64,000 bases of DNA from Arthrobacter sp. AQ5-06. GTDB taxonomy: Bacteria > Actinomycetota > Actinomycetes > Actinomycetales > Micrococcaceae. The translations under genes were made by a program, and so were the position numbers. Of the stretch, positions 1 to 8,560 are shown in pieces; position 1 is the first letter of the stretch; each line of letters starts with the position of its first letter. The notes under the pieces were generated by a model. It saw nothing but the letters and a program-made list of their open reading frames with translations, did no database searches and was not told where the DNA came from. The stretch spans positions 124,001-188,000 of the forward strand of contig NZ_QMKP01000002.1 of NCBI RefSeq assembly GCF_003287955.1. Direction: 5' to 3'.

Positions 1-571
1 AGATGTCCTTGTCACTGGTCTTGTCGGCGGTGCGCTCAAAGTAGGCGCCCGGTGAACGGACCAGCTGGGAGACGACGACACGCTCCGTGCCGTTGACGAC
101 GAAGGTGCCCTTCTCCGTCATGAGGGGGAAGTCGCCCATGAACACGGTCTGCTGCTTGATTTCGCCCGTGTTGTTGTTCATGAACTCGGCCTTGACGTAC
201 AGGGGTGCCGAGTACGTTGCGTCCCGGTCCTTGCACTCGGCCATGGTGTACTTCGGGTCAGCGAACTCCGGATCGGAGAAGCTCAGGGACATGGTGCCCT
301 GGAAGTCCTCGATCGGGGAGATCTCTTCAAAGATGTCCGACAGTCCGGACGAGGTGGCGACGCTGAGATCGTTTTCTTCGACGGCCTTCGCTACGCGCGC
401 CTGCCAGCGTTCGTTTCCGACCAGCCAGTCGAAGCTGTCCGTCTGCAGGGCAAGGAGATTCGGAACGTCCAGCGGTTCGTGAATCTTTGCGAATGAGAGC
501 CGGCGAGTGGCACCATCAGTGCTGTCGGCGGTGTTAGCGGTTTCGTTATTAGAGGTGCTCGAGGCGACCAA
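1..571 (-). CDS. rpoB: RNA polymerase beta subunit, N-terminal part
   Basis: Catalytic beta subunit of RNA polymerase; about 190 N-terminal residues are inside the window and the rest runs off the left edge. Recognisable beta-lobe text includes [19 protein letters not shown], the [19 protein letters not shown] block and RSPGAYFE. The start is taken as TTG (571-569) followed by [10 protein letters not shown], with GGAAGGA about 7 nt upstream. In most bacteria rpoB follows rplL directly. Here the two are separated by about 2.9 kb carrying genes on both strands, so rpoB must have its own promoter. Confidence 0.96.
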   Translation of the reverse strand, partial: MVASSTSNNETANTADSTDGATRRLSFAKIHEPLDVPNLLALQTDSFDWLVGNERWQARVAKAVEENDLSVATSSGLSDIFEEISPIEDFQGTMSLSFSDPEFADPKYTMAECKDRDATYSAPLYVKAEFMNNNTGEIKQQTVFMGDFPLMTEKGTFVVNGTERVVVSQLVRSPGAYFERTADKTSDKDI

Positions 572-786
572 GAGGGATCCTTCCACAGACCTTCAGGCGT
601 TTTCAGATCTCCCCCGCTGTGCACCCTGCGGAATGACTCCGCAGTGCTACCATCCGGTTCCGCTATATGACCCGGGCCGGGGCTTTCCATACAATGACGT
701 TGTTGACGGCACGTTGATGGTCAGCTGCCAGGCAAAGCCCACCGCTATATGAAGGCTGAAGGTAAACAGGGAAGACGCAAATATCT

Positions 787-815
787 ACGATACGGCAAAA
801 CCAATTTCGTGTCTA
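787..815 (-). promoter_or_regulatory. Candidate rpoB promoter
   Basis: On the minus strand a -35-like TAGACA (815-810) lies 17 nt from a -10-like TATCGT (792-787). This would give an rpoB 5' UTR of about 205 nt. It is the best sigma-A-like pair I found by eye upstream of rpoB. Not proven. Confidence 0.45.
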
Positions 816-862
816 CCCCACAACCGGACTTATTGCAAGCACTGGTTTTTTGGCGTCCAGCC

Positions 863-937
863 CGGGTTCCGCTCCCCACCCGCCCCCTCACCTCGCAAGC
901 TCGGCCAGGGTACCCGGCGGTCGTGGGCCCAGGCTCA
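863..937. repeat. Dispersed 75-bp REP-like repeat, copy 1
   Basis: Matches 49041-49115 at 70 of 75 positions by eye, in the same orientation. The outer ends are a short inverted repeat (CGGGTT near one end and ACCCGG near the other), with GCTCCCC and CCTCGCAAGCTCGGCCAGGG inside. Both copies lie at the 3' end of a minus-strand gene, which suggests a REP-like or terminator-associated element. Confidence 0.75.
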
Positions 938-968
938 ACCACCGGACAGGCAACCACCGGAGGAGACC

Positions 969-1439
969 TCAGAGGCGCAGCGTTACGCCCTCTGCGGTGC
1001 ATTCGCCTGCGTTGGCGAACACCGCGTCACGCACGGCGTCCTTTGATTCCTGCTCGGGCGCGCCACCTTTATTAACTGCCGACGAGTGATCAATGGCGAG
1101 GACCTTGAGCGACGCGAACAGACCCACCAGATTCCCAGTCACAGTGTCTTGGGCGTCGTCCGCGGCAAAATAGATGTCCTCGTAGGCGTTCGAATCGTTC
1201 TGGATCGCCTTGTAGGCGGTATAGAGGGAGTTAAACGTCTCGCACGCCACTTTCACGCCGCCGGCCTGGGGCGCGGCTGACGGGCTGGAAGAGCGCGACG
1301 GCGACGCAGTGGAAGGTGCGGTGGTGGACGCAGCGGGGGCTGCTGTCGAGGTGGTGCTGTCCGGGGCAGGAGTGGCAACGCTGCAGGCGGTGAGTCCGGC
1401 GAGGCTGGCCATGGCTGCCGCGGCAAGGATTTTCTTCAA
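969..1439 (-). CDS. Small secreted lipoprotein, unknown function
   Basis: A 156-residue protein with a clear lipoprotein signal peptide: MKK, a hydrophobic stretch, then the lipobox LTAC with the modified Cys at residue 19. A low-complexity Thr/Ser/Ala/Pro linker (about residues 20-60) follows, then a soluble domain of about 95 residues (VKVACETFNSLYTAYKAIQ onward). It is probably anchored outside the cytoplasmic membrane. Start is TTG at 1439 with GGGAG 7 nt upstream. It is divergent from the thiolase gene. I do not recognise the family of the soluble domain. Confidence 0.8.
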   Translation of the reverse strand: MKKILAAAAMASLAGLTACSVATPAPDSTTSTAAPAASTTAPSTASPSRSSSPSAAPQAGGVKVACETFNSLYTAYKAIQNDSNAYEDIYFAADDAQDTVTGNLVGLFASLKVLAIDHSSAVNKGGAPEQESKDAVRDAVFANAGECTAEGVTLRL

Positions 1440-1661
1440 GATGCTGCTCCCTGTTTTTGCGTTGCCCTGATGCTTTCGTCTTCGCCGTCCACCCTACGCA
1501 CCACCGCGACCACGCGCACATCCGGCAGATGGGTAGTTCTCCCCTGTGGGCCACGGCCGGCACGAACGGAATCTCCGGCACCCCTTCAGCGTTTGGATAA
1601 ATAGGTGACAAGCCTCACGGTAGCCTTTGAAGTACATCGATTCAGAGCGGAAGAGATCAAA

Positions 1662-2861
1662 ATGGGCAATTCCAACGACAACACGGACGTGGTCATTCTG
1701 GCCGGTGCGCGCACGCCGCAGGGCCGGCTCAACGGACAACTGGCGAGCTTCACCGCCGTCGAACTCGGAGCGCACGCGATCAGGTCCGCGATTGCGGCGA
1801 GCGGAGTGGAGGCCGGCCAGGTTGACGCCGTCATCATGGGCCAGGTGCTGCAGGCCGGTGCCGGGCAGAACCCAGCGCGCCAGAGCGCCATTGGCGCGGG
1901 AATCGGCTGGAACGTTCCCACTGTCACCATCAACAAGGTGTGCCTGTCTGGGCTGACCGCTGTGATCGACGCCGCCCGGATGATCCGCAGCGGCGACGCC
2001 ACAGTGGTGGTGGCCGGCGGCCAGGAATCCATGACCCGTGCGCCCCACGTGCTGCCGGGTTCGCGCCAAGGCTGGACGTACGGCGCCATCCAGGCGTTGG
2101 ATGTCGCGGCGCACGACGGCCTCACGGATGCGTTCGACGGCCAGTCCATGGGATTGTCCACCGAGACCAAGAACCTGACGCTGGGCATCGACCGGACCTC
2201 GCAGGACAACGTGGCCGCCCACTCGCACCAGCGTGCGGCGCTGGCGGCGAAGAACGGCGTCTTCGACGACGAGATCGCACCCATCAGCGTCAAGCAGCGC
2301 AAGGGTGATCCCATCGTTGTCTCCACCGATGAAGGCGTACGGCCGAACACGTCCATCGAGTCCCTGGCCGGGCTGCGGGCGGCCTTCGCCAGCGACGGAA
2401 CCATCACCGCCGGCAACTCCTCTCCCCTGTCCGACGGCGCCTCCGCACTGGTGCTGGCATCGCGCCGGTTCGCGGAGGAGCACGGCCTGGAATACCTGGC
2501 TGTGGTGGGGAAGCCCGGCCAGGTTGCCGGTCCGGATAATTCGCTGCATTCGCAGCCGTCCCACGCCATCATGAACGCACTGCAGCGGGCGGAATGGAGC
2601 ACCACCGACCTGGATTTCATCGAAATTAACGAAGCCTTCGGTTCGGTCGCGGTGCAGTCGCTGAAGGACTTGGACTACCCGCTGGATAAGTGCAACATCC
2701 ACGGCGGTGCCATTGCCTTGGGCCACCCGATCGGGGCGTCCGGTGCGCGGTTGGCGCTGCACGCGGCCCATGAACTCAAACGGCGGGGTACCGGGAAGGC
2801 CGCGGTCTCCCTGTGCGGCGGCGGCGGTCAGGGCGAAGCGCTCCTGCTGTACCGGGACTGA
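1662..2861 (+). CDS. Acetyl-CoA C-acyltransferase (thiolase)
   Basis: A 399-residue thiolase, normal family length. It condenses two acetyl-CoA to acetoacetyl-CoA or cleaves 3-ketoacyl-CoA in fatty-acid, ketone or PHB metabolism. The catalytic set is visible: nucleophile Cys94 in NKVCLSG, His355 in GGAIALGHPIGASG and Cys385 in CGGGGQG, plus the NEAF motif. ATG at 1662 is chosen because the protein then begins just before DVVILAGARTP as in the family; an upstream in-frame start (1605) would add 19 atypical residues. The stop overlaps the start of the next gene. Confidence 0.93.
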   Translation: MGNSNDNTDVVILAGARTPQGRLNGQLASFTAVELGAHAIRSAIAASGVEAGQVDAVIMGQVLQAGAGQNPARQSAIGAGIGWNVPTVTINKVCLSGLTAVIDAARMIRSGDATVVVAGGQESMTRAPHVLPGSRQGWTYGAIQALDVAAHDGLTDAFDGQSMGLSTETKNLTLGIDRTSQDNVAAHSHQRAALAAKNGVFDDEIAPISVKQRKGDPIVVSTDEGVRPNTSIESLAGLRAAFASDGTITAGNSSPLSDGASALVLASRRFAEEHGLEYLAVVGKPGQVAGPDNSLHSQPSHAIMNALQRAEWSTTDLDFIEINEAFGSVAVQSLKDLDYPLDKCNIHGGAIALGHPIGASGARLALHAAHELKRRGTGKAAVSLCGGGGQGEALLLYRD

Positions 2862-2889
2862 TGGTGGGGCAGGGACTGATGGTGGGGCA
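2854..2889 (+). repeat. 18-bp perfect tandem duplication at a gene junction
   Basis: The unit GGGACTGATGGTGGGGCA occurs twice (2854-2871, 2872-2889). The first copy contains the thiolase stop codon and a TGATG overlap start; the second offers another ATG (2879) for the downstream gene. The duplication adds six residues (LMVGQG type) to the next protein if the first ATG is used. Confidence 0.9.
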
Positions 2890-3376
2890 GGGCGACAACG
2901 GGAGCTCCGCCGTCGGACGTCAGCGCTTCCTTGCTGACGCCGCCGCGCGCGGCTTGGACGTGCAGCTCGTGGAGCGCCTGGCCGCGCGGAGCCTCGAGGA
3001 GGCTGCCGGGATCCTGGGCATCACGCCGGCGGACATCGTGAAGTCCCTGGTGGTCAAGCACAAGGACGGGACGTTCCTGTTCGCACTGATTCCGGGCGAC
3101 CGGCAGATCTCCTGGCCGAAACTGCGGACCCTGGTGGGCGTCAACAAACTTTCGTTGCCAGCTGCGGACGTGGCGCTCGGTGCGACCGGCTACGAACGCG
3201 GGACCATCACCCCGCTGGGCAGCACCACCGCCTGGCCGGTATACGCGGACGCCACCATCGCCGGCCGCCGCATCTCCATGGGCGCCGGCGAACACGGCTA
3301 CAGCGCCTTTGTGGACGCCGACGCGCTTACCGCAGCCTTGGGGGCCGTCGTCGCCGATATCTCCGAACCGAACTAG
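2861..3376 (+). CDS. YbaK/EbsC-family aminoacyl-tRNA deacylase
   Basis: About 171 residues (165 from ATG 2879). The YbaK / prolyl-tRNA editing fold hydrolyses mischarged aminoacyl-tRNA in trans, in YbaK itself Cys-tRNA(Pro). Visible features are ITPADIVKSLVVKHKDG with the conserved Lys, the glycine-rich GATGYERGTITPLG loop, and the C-terminal ISMGAGEHGYSAFVDADAL region. It is translationally coupled to the thiolase by a TGATG overlap, but no functional link is evident. The exact start is uncertain because of the tandem duplication. Substrate is not predicted. Confidence 0.85.
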   Translation: MVGQGLMVGQGDNGSSAVGRQRFLADAAARGLDVQLVERLAARSLEEAAGILGITPADIVKSLVVKHKDGTFLFALIPGDRQISWPKLRTLVGVNKLSLPAADVALGATGYERGTITPLGSTTAWPVYADATIAGRRISMGAGEHGYSAFVDADALTAALGAVVADISEPN

Positions 3377-3395
3377 CCACGCACCGTTAAATGCA

Positions 3396-3431
3396 GGAAA
3401 ACCCCGCCCACCGAAGTGGACGGGGTTTTCC
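3396..3431. terminator. Bidirectional terminator between ybaK-like gene and rplL
   Basis: An 11-bp perfect stem (GGAAAACCCCG / CGGGGTTTTCC) with a 14-nt loop. A/T-rich ends give a U tract in both directions, matching the convergent genes on each side. Confidence 0.88.
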
Positions 3432-3446
3432 ATGAAGCGGCGTGAG

Positions 3447-3824
3447 TTACTTGAGGGTAACGGTTGCGCCGGCAGCCTGGAGCTGCTCCACTGCCTTTTC
3501 GGCAGCTTCCTTGGTGACGCCTTCGAGAACAGCCTTGGGAGCGCTGTCAACAACGTCCTTAGCTTCCTTGAGGCCCAGGGAAGTGATTGCGCGAACTTCC
3601 TTGATCACTGCGATCTTCTTTTCGCCAGCTGATTCGAGGATAACGTCGAATTCAGTCTGCTCTTCAGCCTCTTCAGCGGCGCCGCCACCGGCGGGGCCAG
3701 CAACAGCAACTGCAGCTGCAGTAACTTCGAAGGTCTCTTCGAAGAGCTTGACGAACTCGGAGAGCTCGATGATGGTCAGTTCCTTGAAAGCTTCAATGAG
3801 CTCTTCGTTGGTGAGCTTCGCCAT
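3447..3824 (-). CDS. rplL: 50S ribosomal protein L7/L12
   Basis: Complete 125-residue stalk protein of the large ribosomal subunit, which recruits translation GTPases. It has the N-terminal dimerisation helix region ([17 protein letters not shown]), a flexible Ala/Gly hinge (about residues 35-50) and the C-terminal globular domain with [20 protein letters not shown]. It lies 80 nt downstream of rplJ in the same transcript and ends before a strong terminator, so rpoB is not read through from here. Confidence 0.98.
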   Translation of the reverse strand: MAKLTNEELIEAFKELTIIELSEFVKLFEETFEVTAAAVAVAGPAGGGAAEEAEEQTEFDVILESAGEKKIAVIKEVRAITSLGLKEAKDVVDSAPKAVLEGVTKEAAEKAVEQLQAAGATVTLK

Positions 3825-3904
3825 GGTGTGGCGTCCTTCCTATAGGTGGTGCTTGGCGGCCTGGGCCATTGCCTTCACACCGGAGTCTGGTGGGTGAAGA
3901 GAAA

Positions 3905-4504
3905 CTAGTTCTCTTCGGCAGCGGGTGCTTCAGCCGGGGCTTCTGCAACTGCTTCGGGGGCTTCGTCTGCGGCCGGAGCTTCTTCAGCGGCGGGAGCCTC
4001 GGCGGCTGCCGGTGCACCGTTCTCTTCTTCAAGCTTGAGGCGCAGTGCGTCAATGGTGCGTGCAGCGGCGGCAGCAGGTGCCTTGAGGATGCCTGCAACC
4101 TTGGCGAGCTGCAGCTCGCGGGACTCGAGCGCTGCCAGTGCAGAAACTTCGCTGGCGTTCAGTGCCTTGCCCTCGAAGTAACCGGTCTTGATGACCAGCT
4201 GCTTGTTGGCCTTGGCAAAATCCGTCAGGCTCTTGGCAGCTGCAACTGCGTCACCCTTGATGAACGCAATTGCAGTGGGGCCGGCAAGCTGGCCGTCGAA
4301 TGCTTCGACACCAGCTTCCTTGGCTGCAATGGCGGTCAGGGTGTTCTTGACGACCGAGAACTTGGTGTCCTGGCCGAGAGAAACACGCAGCTGCTTGAGC
4401 TGTGCAACGGTGAGCCCACGGTATTCGGTCAGGACAGCGGCGTTCGATTCCTTGAAATCGTTAGCGATCTCAGCTACTGCTGAAACCTTTGTAGGCGTTG
4501 CCAT
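3905..4504 (-). CDS. rplJ: 50S ribosomal protein L10
   Basis: 199 residues; binds 23S rRNA and carries the L7/L12 dimers. It begins MATPTKVSAVAEIANDFKES, contains the conserved EYRGLTVAQLKQLR segment and ends with an Ala/Glu/Pro-rich tail of about 35 residues, longer than the E. coli protein and usual for actinobacteria. ATG at 4504 is preceded by an excellent GGAAGGAGG. Upstream frame extension to 4696 is leader RNA, not protein. Confidence 0.97.
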   Translation of the reverse strand: MATPTKVSAVAEIANDFKESNAAVLTEYRGLTVAQLKQLRVSLGQDTKFSVVKNTLTAIAAKEAGVEAFDGQLAGPTAIAFIKGDAVAAAKSLTDFAKANKQLVIKTGYFEGKALNASEVSALAALESRELQLAKVAGILKAPAAAAARTIDALRLKLEEENGAPAAAEAPAAEEAPAADEAPEAVAEAPAEAPAAEEN

Positions 4505-4720
4505 AACCCTCCTTCCGGGGATAGTGCCGGTATGCGACGGTCCCCGCTCAGGTGAGCTAAAACTAAAAAACGCCCCGCGCAGATGCACGGGGCTTGGCTC
4601 AACACGGTTTTCACTGTGGAGCGTTGCTTCGTTCACCTGCGCCGGCCGCCCTATGTTCAGGGTCCTTCGTCCAGAAATACATTTGGCCTCCCGCACACAA
4701 CTGCAGAGTTGAGCTGCGTT
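4505..4720 (-). ncRNA. L10 operon leader (putative L10-binding autoregulatory RNA)
   Basis: About 200 nt of structured leader before rplJ. The CCGGCGCAGGTGAAC segment resembles the L10-leader binding region, and the leader ends in an internal terminator (4565-4593) ahead of the rplJ ribosome binding site. Feedback by L10 or the L10-L12 complex is known for this operon in many bacteria. Assignment here rests on position and the attenuator; covariation was not checked. Confidence 0.6.
4565..4593 (-). terminator. Attenuator-type terminator in the rplJ leader
   Basis: On the minus strand GCCCCG and CGGGGC (4593-4588 with 4577-4572) form a stem, followed directly by a run of six T. It lies between the likely promoter and rplJ, so it must be conditionally read through. 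Confidence 0.8.
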
Positions 4721-4800
4721 CAGGAGAATGGATTTCCAACAACCGACGGTCTTTGGTACTTCAAGCTTACGGGACGGGCAGCCGGACCACCAAATCGGCC

Positions 4801-5931
4801 TCAGCTCTTACTGGTCCCCAGGTACGGGAGCTCTTTCTGCCAGATGCCGGTCACGCCTGCCGTGGTGAAGCCGAGCTGCTGGTTGACCGTCAGCAGGTAC
4901 CTGTTCTCCGGCGCGTTCCAGGTGTAGATCACCCGGGCATCGGGGAACTGCTCGGTGAGCCGCTCCATGTTGGCAACCTTGATCAGCAGCCCCAGCTTGT
5001 TCCCGCGGTGCTCCTGCAGAACCAGGGTGTCGTCCTGGAACACCACATCGGGCCGGTGGGCCAGGACGCTGATGGTGGTTAGGCCCACCAGCGCACCGGT
5101 GGCCAGATGCTCGACGGCGGTGACCACCGTCCGCCTCCCCTGCGCGATGGTGACCTCTTCCGCCCCGCGGAGGATGCCGCCGTCGAACACCATGTCCTGG
5201 TCGACGGGAGTCTCCAGGGAAGGGTCGACGTCGGCGCCCGCCTGGTTTTCGAGCACCGCCACGGCTTCCAGCCACTCATCCGGGCAGCGGTCCGTCCAGT
5301 GATGGAGCCGGTACCGCCCGTTGTTGGCTTCATCTGCCTCGGCCTGGAGGCCGGCCACGAGCTTGCTGTCCAGCGGCAGCGCACAGGAGCTGAACTGTTC
5401 GATGTGTTGAAGTGTGTAGCCGGTCCGGCGCGCAAATTCGACTTCCCGGCTGGCCAACGGCACAAAACCCTGGCCTGAACCCGGCACCAGCTGGGCCTTC
5501 TCGAACTCGTGCAAGGACGCGCCGGGATGGTTGGTGTCAACGAGGATCAAGGTGCGGCCCTCGCTGCGCGCCAGATGTTCGGCCGCGAGGAGCAGCTTGC
5601 GGCCCACCCCCTGGCGCTGGAATTCCGGCAGGATGTCCAGGGTGAACTCCGCCATGTCCAGGTTGTCAGTCAGCGGCAGGGCAATGTCCACCGTACCGAT
5701 GATGTGGTCGCCGACTTTGGCCACCAGGATGACCTGGCGCTCAAAGGGATCGGCCAGCTCCAGGAGTTTCTCCAGCGGTGAGTACGCGAGGTCATCGCTG
5801 CCCCACGTCTGCATTCGTACCTTGCGGCCCACTTCGACGGCAGCCAGAAAATCCGTTGCGTCAGTTGCGTCCAAGGTGTCCGGGATCCACAGCTGCTCGA
5901 TCCGTACGTCTTCTGCCATCAGGTGCGTCAT
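4801..5931 (-). CDS. Two-domain GNAT acetyltransferase
   Basis: 376 residues. N-terminal GNAT domain (about residues 30-170) has the acetyl-CoA-binding pattern LPEFQRQGVGRKLL; the C-terminal half has a second GNAT-like domain with LQEHRGNKLGLLIKVANM and WNAPENRYLLTVNQQLGF. Substrate unknown. ATG at 5931 is chosen because it overlaps the stop of the upstream paralogue as ATGA, indicating translational coupling. It is a tandem paralogue of the gene at 5928-7046. Confidence 0.85.
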   Translation of the reverse strand: MTHLMAEDVRIEQLWIPDTLDATDATDFLAAVEVGRKVRMQTWGSDDLAYSPLEKLLELADPFERQVILVAKVGDHIIGTVDIALPLTDNLDMAEFTLDILPEFQRQGVGRKLLLAAEHLARSEGRTLILVDTNHPGASLHEFEKAQLVPGSGQGFVPLASREVEFARRTGYTLQHIEQFSSCALPLDSKLVAGLQAEADEANNGRYRLHHWTDRCPDEWLEAVAVLENQAGADVDPSLETPVDQDMVFDGGILRGAEEVTIAQGRRTVVTAVEHLATGALVGLTTISVLAHRPDVVFQDDTLVLQEHRGNKLGLLIKVANMERLTEQFPDARVIYTWNAPENRYLLTVNQQLGFTTAGVTGIWQKELPYLGTSKS

Positions 5932-7046
5932 CCCAGCCGTTTCTGCCATTCGCCCTCATAACCAGCAGGTTTGAATCCAAGCAAATTATTTATCGCCAGC
6001 ATATGCCGGTTTTCCACGGCGTTCCATGTCAGCACCGATCGCGCCGCGGGCCATCGATGCTGGGCCGCGCGGAGGTTCGCCGACTTGATCAGCAATCCCA
6101 GCCTCTTCCCGCGGTGCCCGGAAGAGACCAGGGTGTCCTGCTGGGTAATGCTCGCAGGAATGCCCGGCCGCCAGTTCAGGACCGTGTAGGCCACGAGCTT
6201 GCCGGTGGGCCTGTGCAGCGCTGCTGCGACCTGGCTCTGCACGCCGCTGCGGCTGTTCGACTGCTCCTCCTGCCGGACCCTGGCAGGGTCCCAGTCCTCG
6301 GCTTCCCAGTCCAGGCCGGCAATAGGGACATCCGTGCTCATCCGGTTCTTGAGGACTGCGTATTCAGCCACGAGTTCGTCAGGACACGTATCAGACCAGC
6401 CCACCAGGACGTAGCCGGCCGCCCGTGACGACGCTTCCATCTCCCGTGCGTCAAGTTGATTCGCGTGGACCGGCAGCGTGAGGCGGCTGGACTTCTCCAC
6501 CTGCTCGAGTTCGTAGCCCGCACTGGCCGCAAAAGCCACGGCAGGGTCATCTGCGGGGAGCCCGCCCGCGCCCGATTTGGCGGGGATCAACCGGGCCGCC
6601 TGCTCCACCGTCCCGGCCGGCAGCTCACAGTAGGCATCTAAGGAAATGCGGCCACTGTCCGCGGCCACAGCCTCGGCGTGCTCCAGCAGCTGGCGGCCCC
6701 ATCCCCGCCGCCGGAAGGCTGCCGACACGTCCACAAGGATCCCTGCTGTTGACGTGTTTTCACGAAGGGGCAAGGTTACGGAGCAGGTTCCCACGGTTTG
6801 CTGGCCCAACCGTGCTATGAAGAGCCGGCGTTCCTCGTACTCATTGCCGCGCCAGTATTCCAGGCTCTCCATGGCCGTGGGGCAGCGGTCCAGGTCGCCC
6901 CATTTCTCCAGCTCATGCTTCTCGCGCAAGGCGTGGCACTCGTGGAAGTCCATCACGCAACCGGTGCCGCCGGCACTGTTGCCTGTCCCGGCGTCGAGCT
7001 CTGAAGGAATGGCGACTGCGGTGATTATCAGCTGCTGGCCGGTCAT
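5928..7046 (-). CDS. Two-domain GNAT acetyltransferase (paralogue)
   Basis: 372 residues with the same double-GNAT layout as its downstream neighbour: SAAFRRRGWGRQLLEHAE in the N-terminal domain and SSGHRGKRLGLLIKSANL plus WNAVENRHMLAINNLLGF in the C-terminal one. The pair probably arose by duplication and forms a two-gene operon (4-bp overlap). A TAGGCT box ends 6 nt before the ATG, which suggests a leaderless transcript. Substrate cannot be inferred; mycothiol synthase has a similar two-domain plan but is clearly a different gene in this window. Confidence 0.85.
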   Translation of the reverse strand: MTGQQLIITAVAIPSELDAGTGNSAGGTGCVMDFHECHALREKHELEKWGDLDRCPTAMESLEYWRGNEYEERRLFIARLGQQTVGTCSVTLPLRENTSTAGILVDVSAAFRRRGWGRQLLEHAEAVAADSGRISLDAYCELPAGTVEQAARLIPAKSGAGGLPADDPAVAFAASAGYELEQVEKSSRLTLPVHANQLDAREMEASSRAAGYVLVGWSDTCPDELVAEYAVLKNRMSTDVPIAGLDWEAEDWDPARVRQEEQSNSRSGVQSQVAAALHRPTGKLVAYTVLNWRPGIPASITQQDTLVSSGHRGKRLGLLIKSANLRAAQHRWPAARSVLTWNAVENRHMLAINNLLGFKPAGYEGEWQKRLG

Positions 7047-7052
7047 GCCCCC

Positions 7053-7058
7053 AGCCTA
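7053..7058 (-). promoter_or_regulatory. -10 box, leaderless GNAT operon
   Basis: TAGGCT on the minus strand, exactly 6 nt before the ATG at 7046; same geometry as many other genes in the window. Confidence 0.55.
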
Positions 7059-7091
7059 ACCAGTCGCACGGTTTCGTGGGGTTAAACCAAG

Positions 7092-7120
7092 GGACCGCCC
7101 GGCGCAGTGCCGGACGGTCC
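7092..7120 (-). terminator. Terminator downstream of rplA
   Basis: GGACCG..CCGG / CCGG..CGGTCC hairpin (7092-7120) followed on the minus strand by CTTGGTTT. It ends the rplK-rplA transcript. Confidence 0.75.
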
Positions 7121-7161
7121 TTTAGTGTGCCGGGATAAACCGGCCGAAGTGCTGTTGAGGA

Positions 7162-7869
7162 CTAGACCTCGGTCAGGACCTTCGTGACGTTGGGGTCGAC
7201 GGCGATGCCGGGACCGAACGTGGTGGCCACGGTGGCCTTCTGGATGTAGCGGCCCTTGGAAGCGGACGGCTTCAAACGAAGCACCTCTTCCAGTGCTGCT
7301 GCGTAGTTCTCGGCCAGCTTGATGGCGTCAAAGGAAACCTTGCCGATGATGAAGTGCAGGTTCGAGTGCTTGTCAACGCGGAAGTCGATCTTGCCACCCT
7401 TGATGTCGTTGACAGCCTTGGCGACATCTGCGGTCACGGTGCCGGTCTTCGGGTTCGGCATCAGGTTACGGGGACCCAGAACCTTACCAAGACGGCCAAC
7501 CTTGCCCATGAGGTCAGGGGTGGCTACGGCTGCATCGAAGTCGGTCCAGCCGGCTGCGATCTTTTCGATCAGGTCATCGGAGCCAACGAAGTCGGCGCCG
7601 GCAGCGATTGCTGCCTCAGCCTTGTCGCCCGTTGCGAAGACCAGAACGCGGGAGACCTTACCGGTGCCGTGGGGCAGGATAACGGTGCCGCGGACCATCT
7701 GGTCAGCCTTGCGAGGGTCAACGCCCAGGCGGAAGGCAACCTCAACGGTGGCGTCGAACTTTGACGGGTTGGTGTCCTTGGCGAGCGTTACTGCCTCGAA
7801 CGGCGCGTAGAAGTTCTCCGCGTCGATCTTGGCGGCTGCTGCCTCATATGCTTTGCTGCGCTTTGCCAT
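7162..7869 (-). CDS. rplA: 50S ribosomal protein L1
   Basis: 235 residues. L1 binds 23S rRNA at the L1 stalk and represses its own operon in many bacteria. It has the signature [19 protein letters not shown] and the C-terminal [17 protein letters not shown] 7869 ([16 protein letters not shown]) is preceded by AAGGAG; the longer frame to 7956 is leader. Follows rplK by 129 nt. Confidence 0.98.
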   Translation of the reverse strand: MAKRSKAYEAAAAKIDAENFYAPFEAVTLAKDTNPSKFDATVEVAFRLGVDPRKADQMVRGTVILPHGTGKVSRVLVFATGDKAEAAIAAGADFVGSDDLIEKIAAGWTDFDAAVATPDLMGKVGRLGKVLGPRNLMPNPKTGTVTADVAKAVNDIKGGKIDFRVDKHSNLHFIIGKVSFDAIKLAENYAAALEEVLRLKPSASKGRYIQKATVATTFGPGIAVDPNVTKVLTEV

Positions 7870-7998
7870 GCTGCTTATTTCTCCTTGTGCAGTTGTGGTC
7901 TGCGGACCGCGCTGGGCCCTGCCACAGCCGAGGATCCTGCATGGATCCTGCGACATTTCAATGTTTCAGTGGTGCCGGTTTCCCGACGATGAAGGCTG

Positions 7999-8430
7999 TT
8001 AGCCTTCTACGGTGATACCCATGGAGCGGGCGGTACCGGCGATGATCTTCGCTGCGCCTTCAAGGCTCGTGGCGTTGAGATCTTCCATCTTGGTGGTGGC
8101 GATCTCGTTGACCTGGGCCTGAGTCAGCTTGGCAACCTTGACAGTGTGCGGGGTGGGTGAACCCTTGGCAACGCCTGCAGCCTTCTTGATGAGCTCTGCA
8201 GCCGGCGGGGTCTTGGTGATGAACGTGAAGGAACGGTCTTCGTAGACCGTGATTTCCACGGGGATAACGTTTCCGCGCTGGGCTTCTGTGGCAGCGTTGT
8301 ACGCCTTGCAGAATTCCATGATGTTGACACCGTGCTGGCCAAGCGCAGGACCGATCGGCGGGGCCGGGTTAGCGGCGCCTGCCTGGATCTGCAGCTTGAT
8401 GAGGCCGGTGACCTTCTTCTTGGGAGCCAA
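7999..8430 (-). CDS. rplK: 50S ribosomal protein L11
   Basis: 143 residues, normal length. L11 forms the GTPase-associated centre with 23S rRNA and is needed for RelA-type stringent response. Conserved [22 protein letters not shown] and the proline-rich N-terminal domain are present. Start is TTG (8430-8428) with AGAAGGACC upstream. Confidence 0.98.
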
Positions 8431-8560
8431 TGTAAGGTCCTTCTCTCAATATCTTCCTGGGACACAGGAGCGTGCCTCAGGTTTTTGGCCGCCATGGCGA
8501 GGCGACCGGCCGTTCCGGGGCTGCTAAGCGGGCAGTCCGGAACGAATTCTGTGCGGGTTA

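Larger units (their letters stand above)
572..968. other. Intergenic region upstream of rpoB
   Basis: No gene is supported here. It holds the rpoB leader, the candidate rpoB promoter (787-815) and a 75-bp dispersed repeat copy (863-937) just beyond the stop codon of the lipoprotein gene. The short open frames lack ribosome binding sites and recognisable content. Confidence 0.6.
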
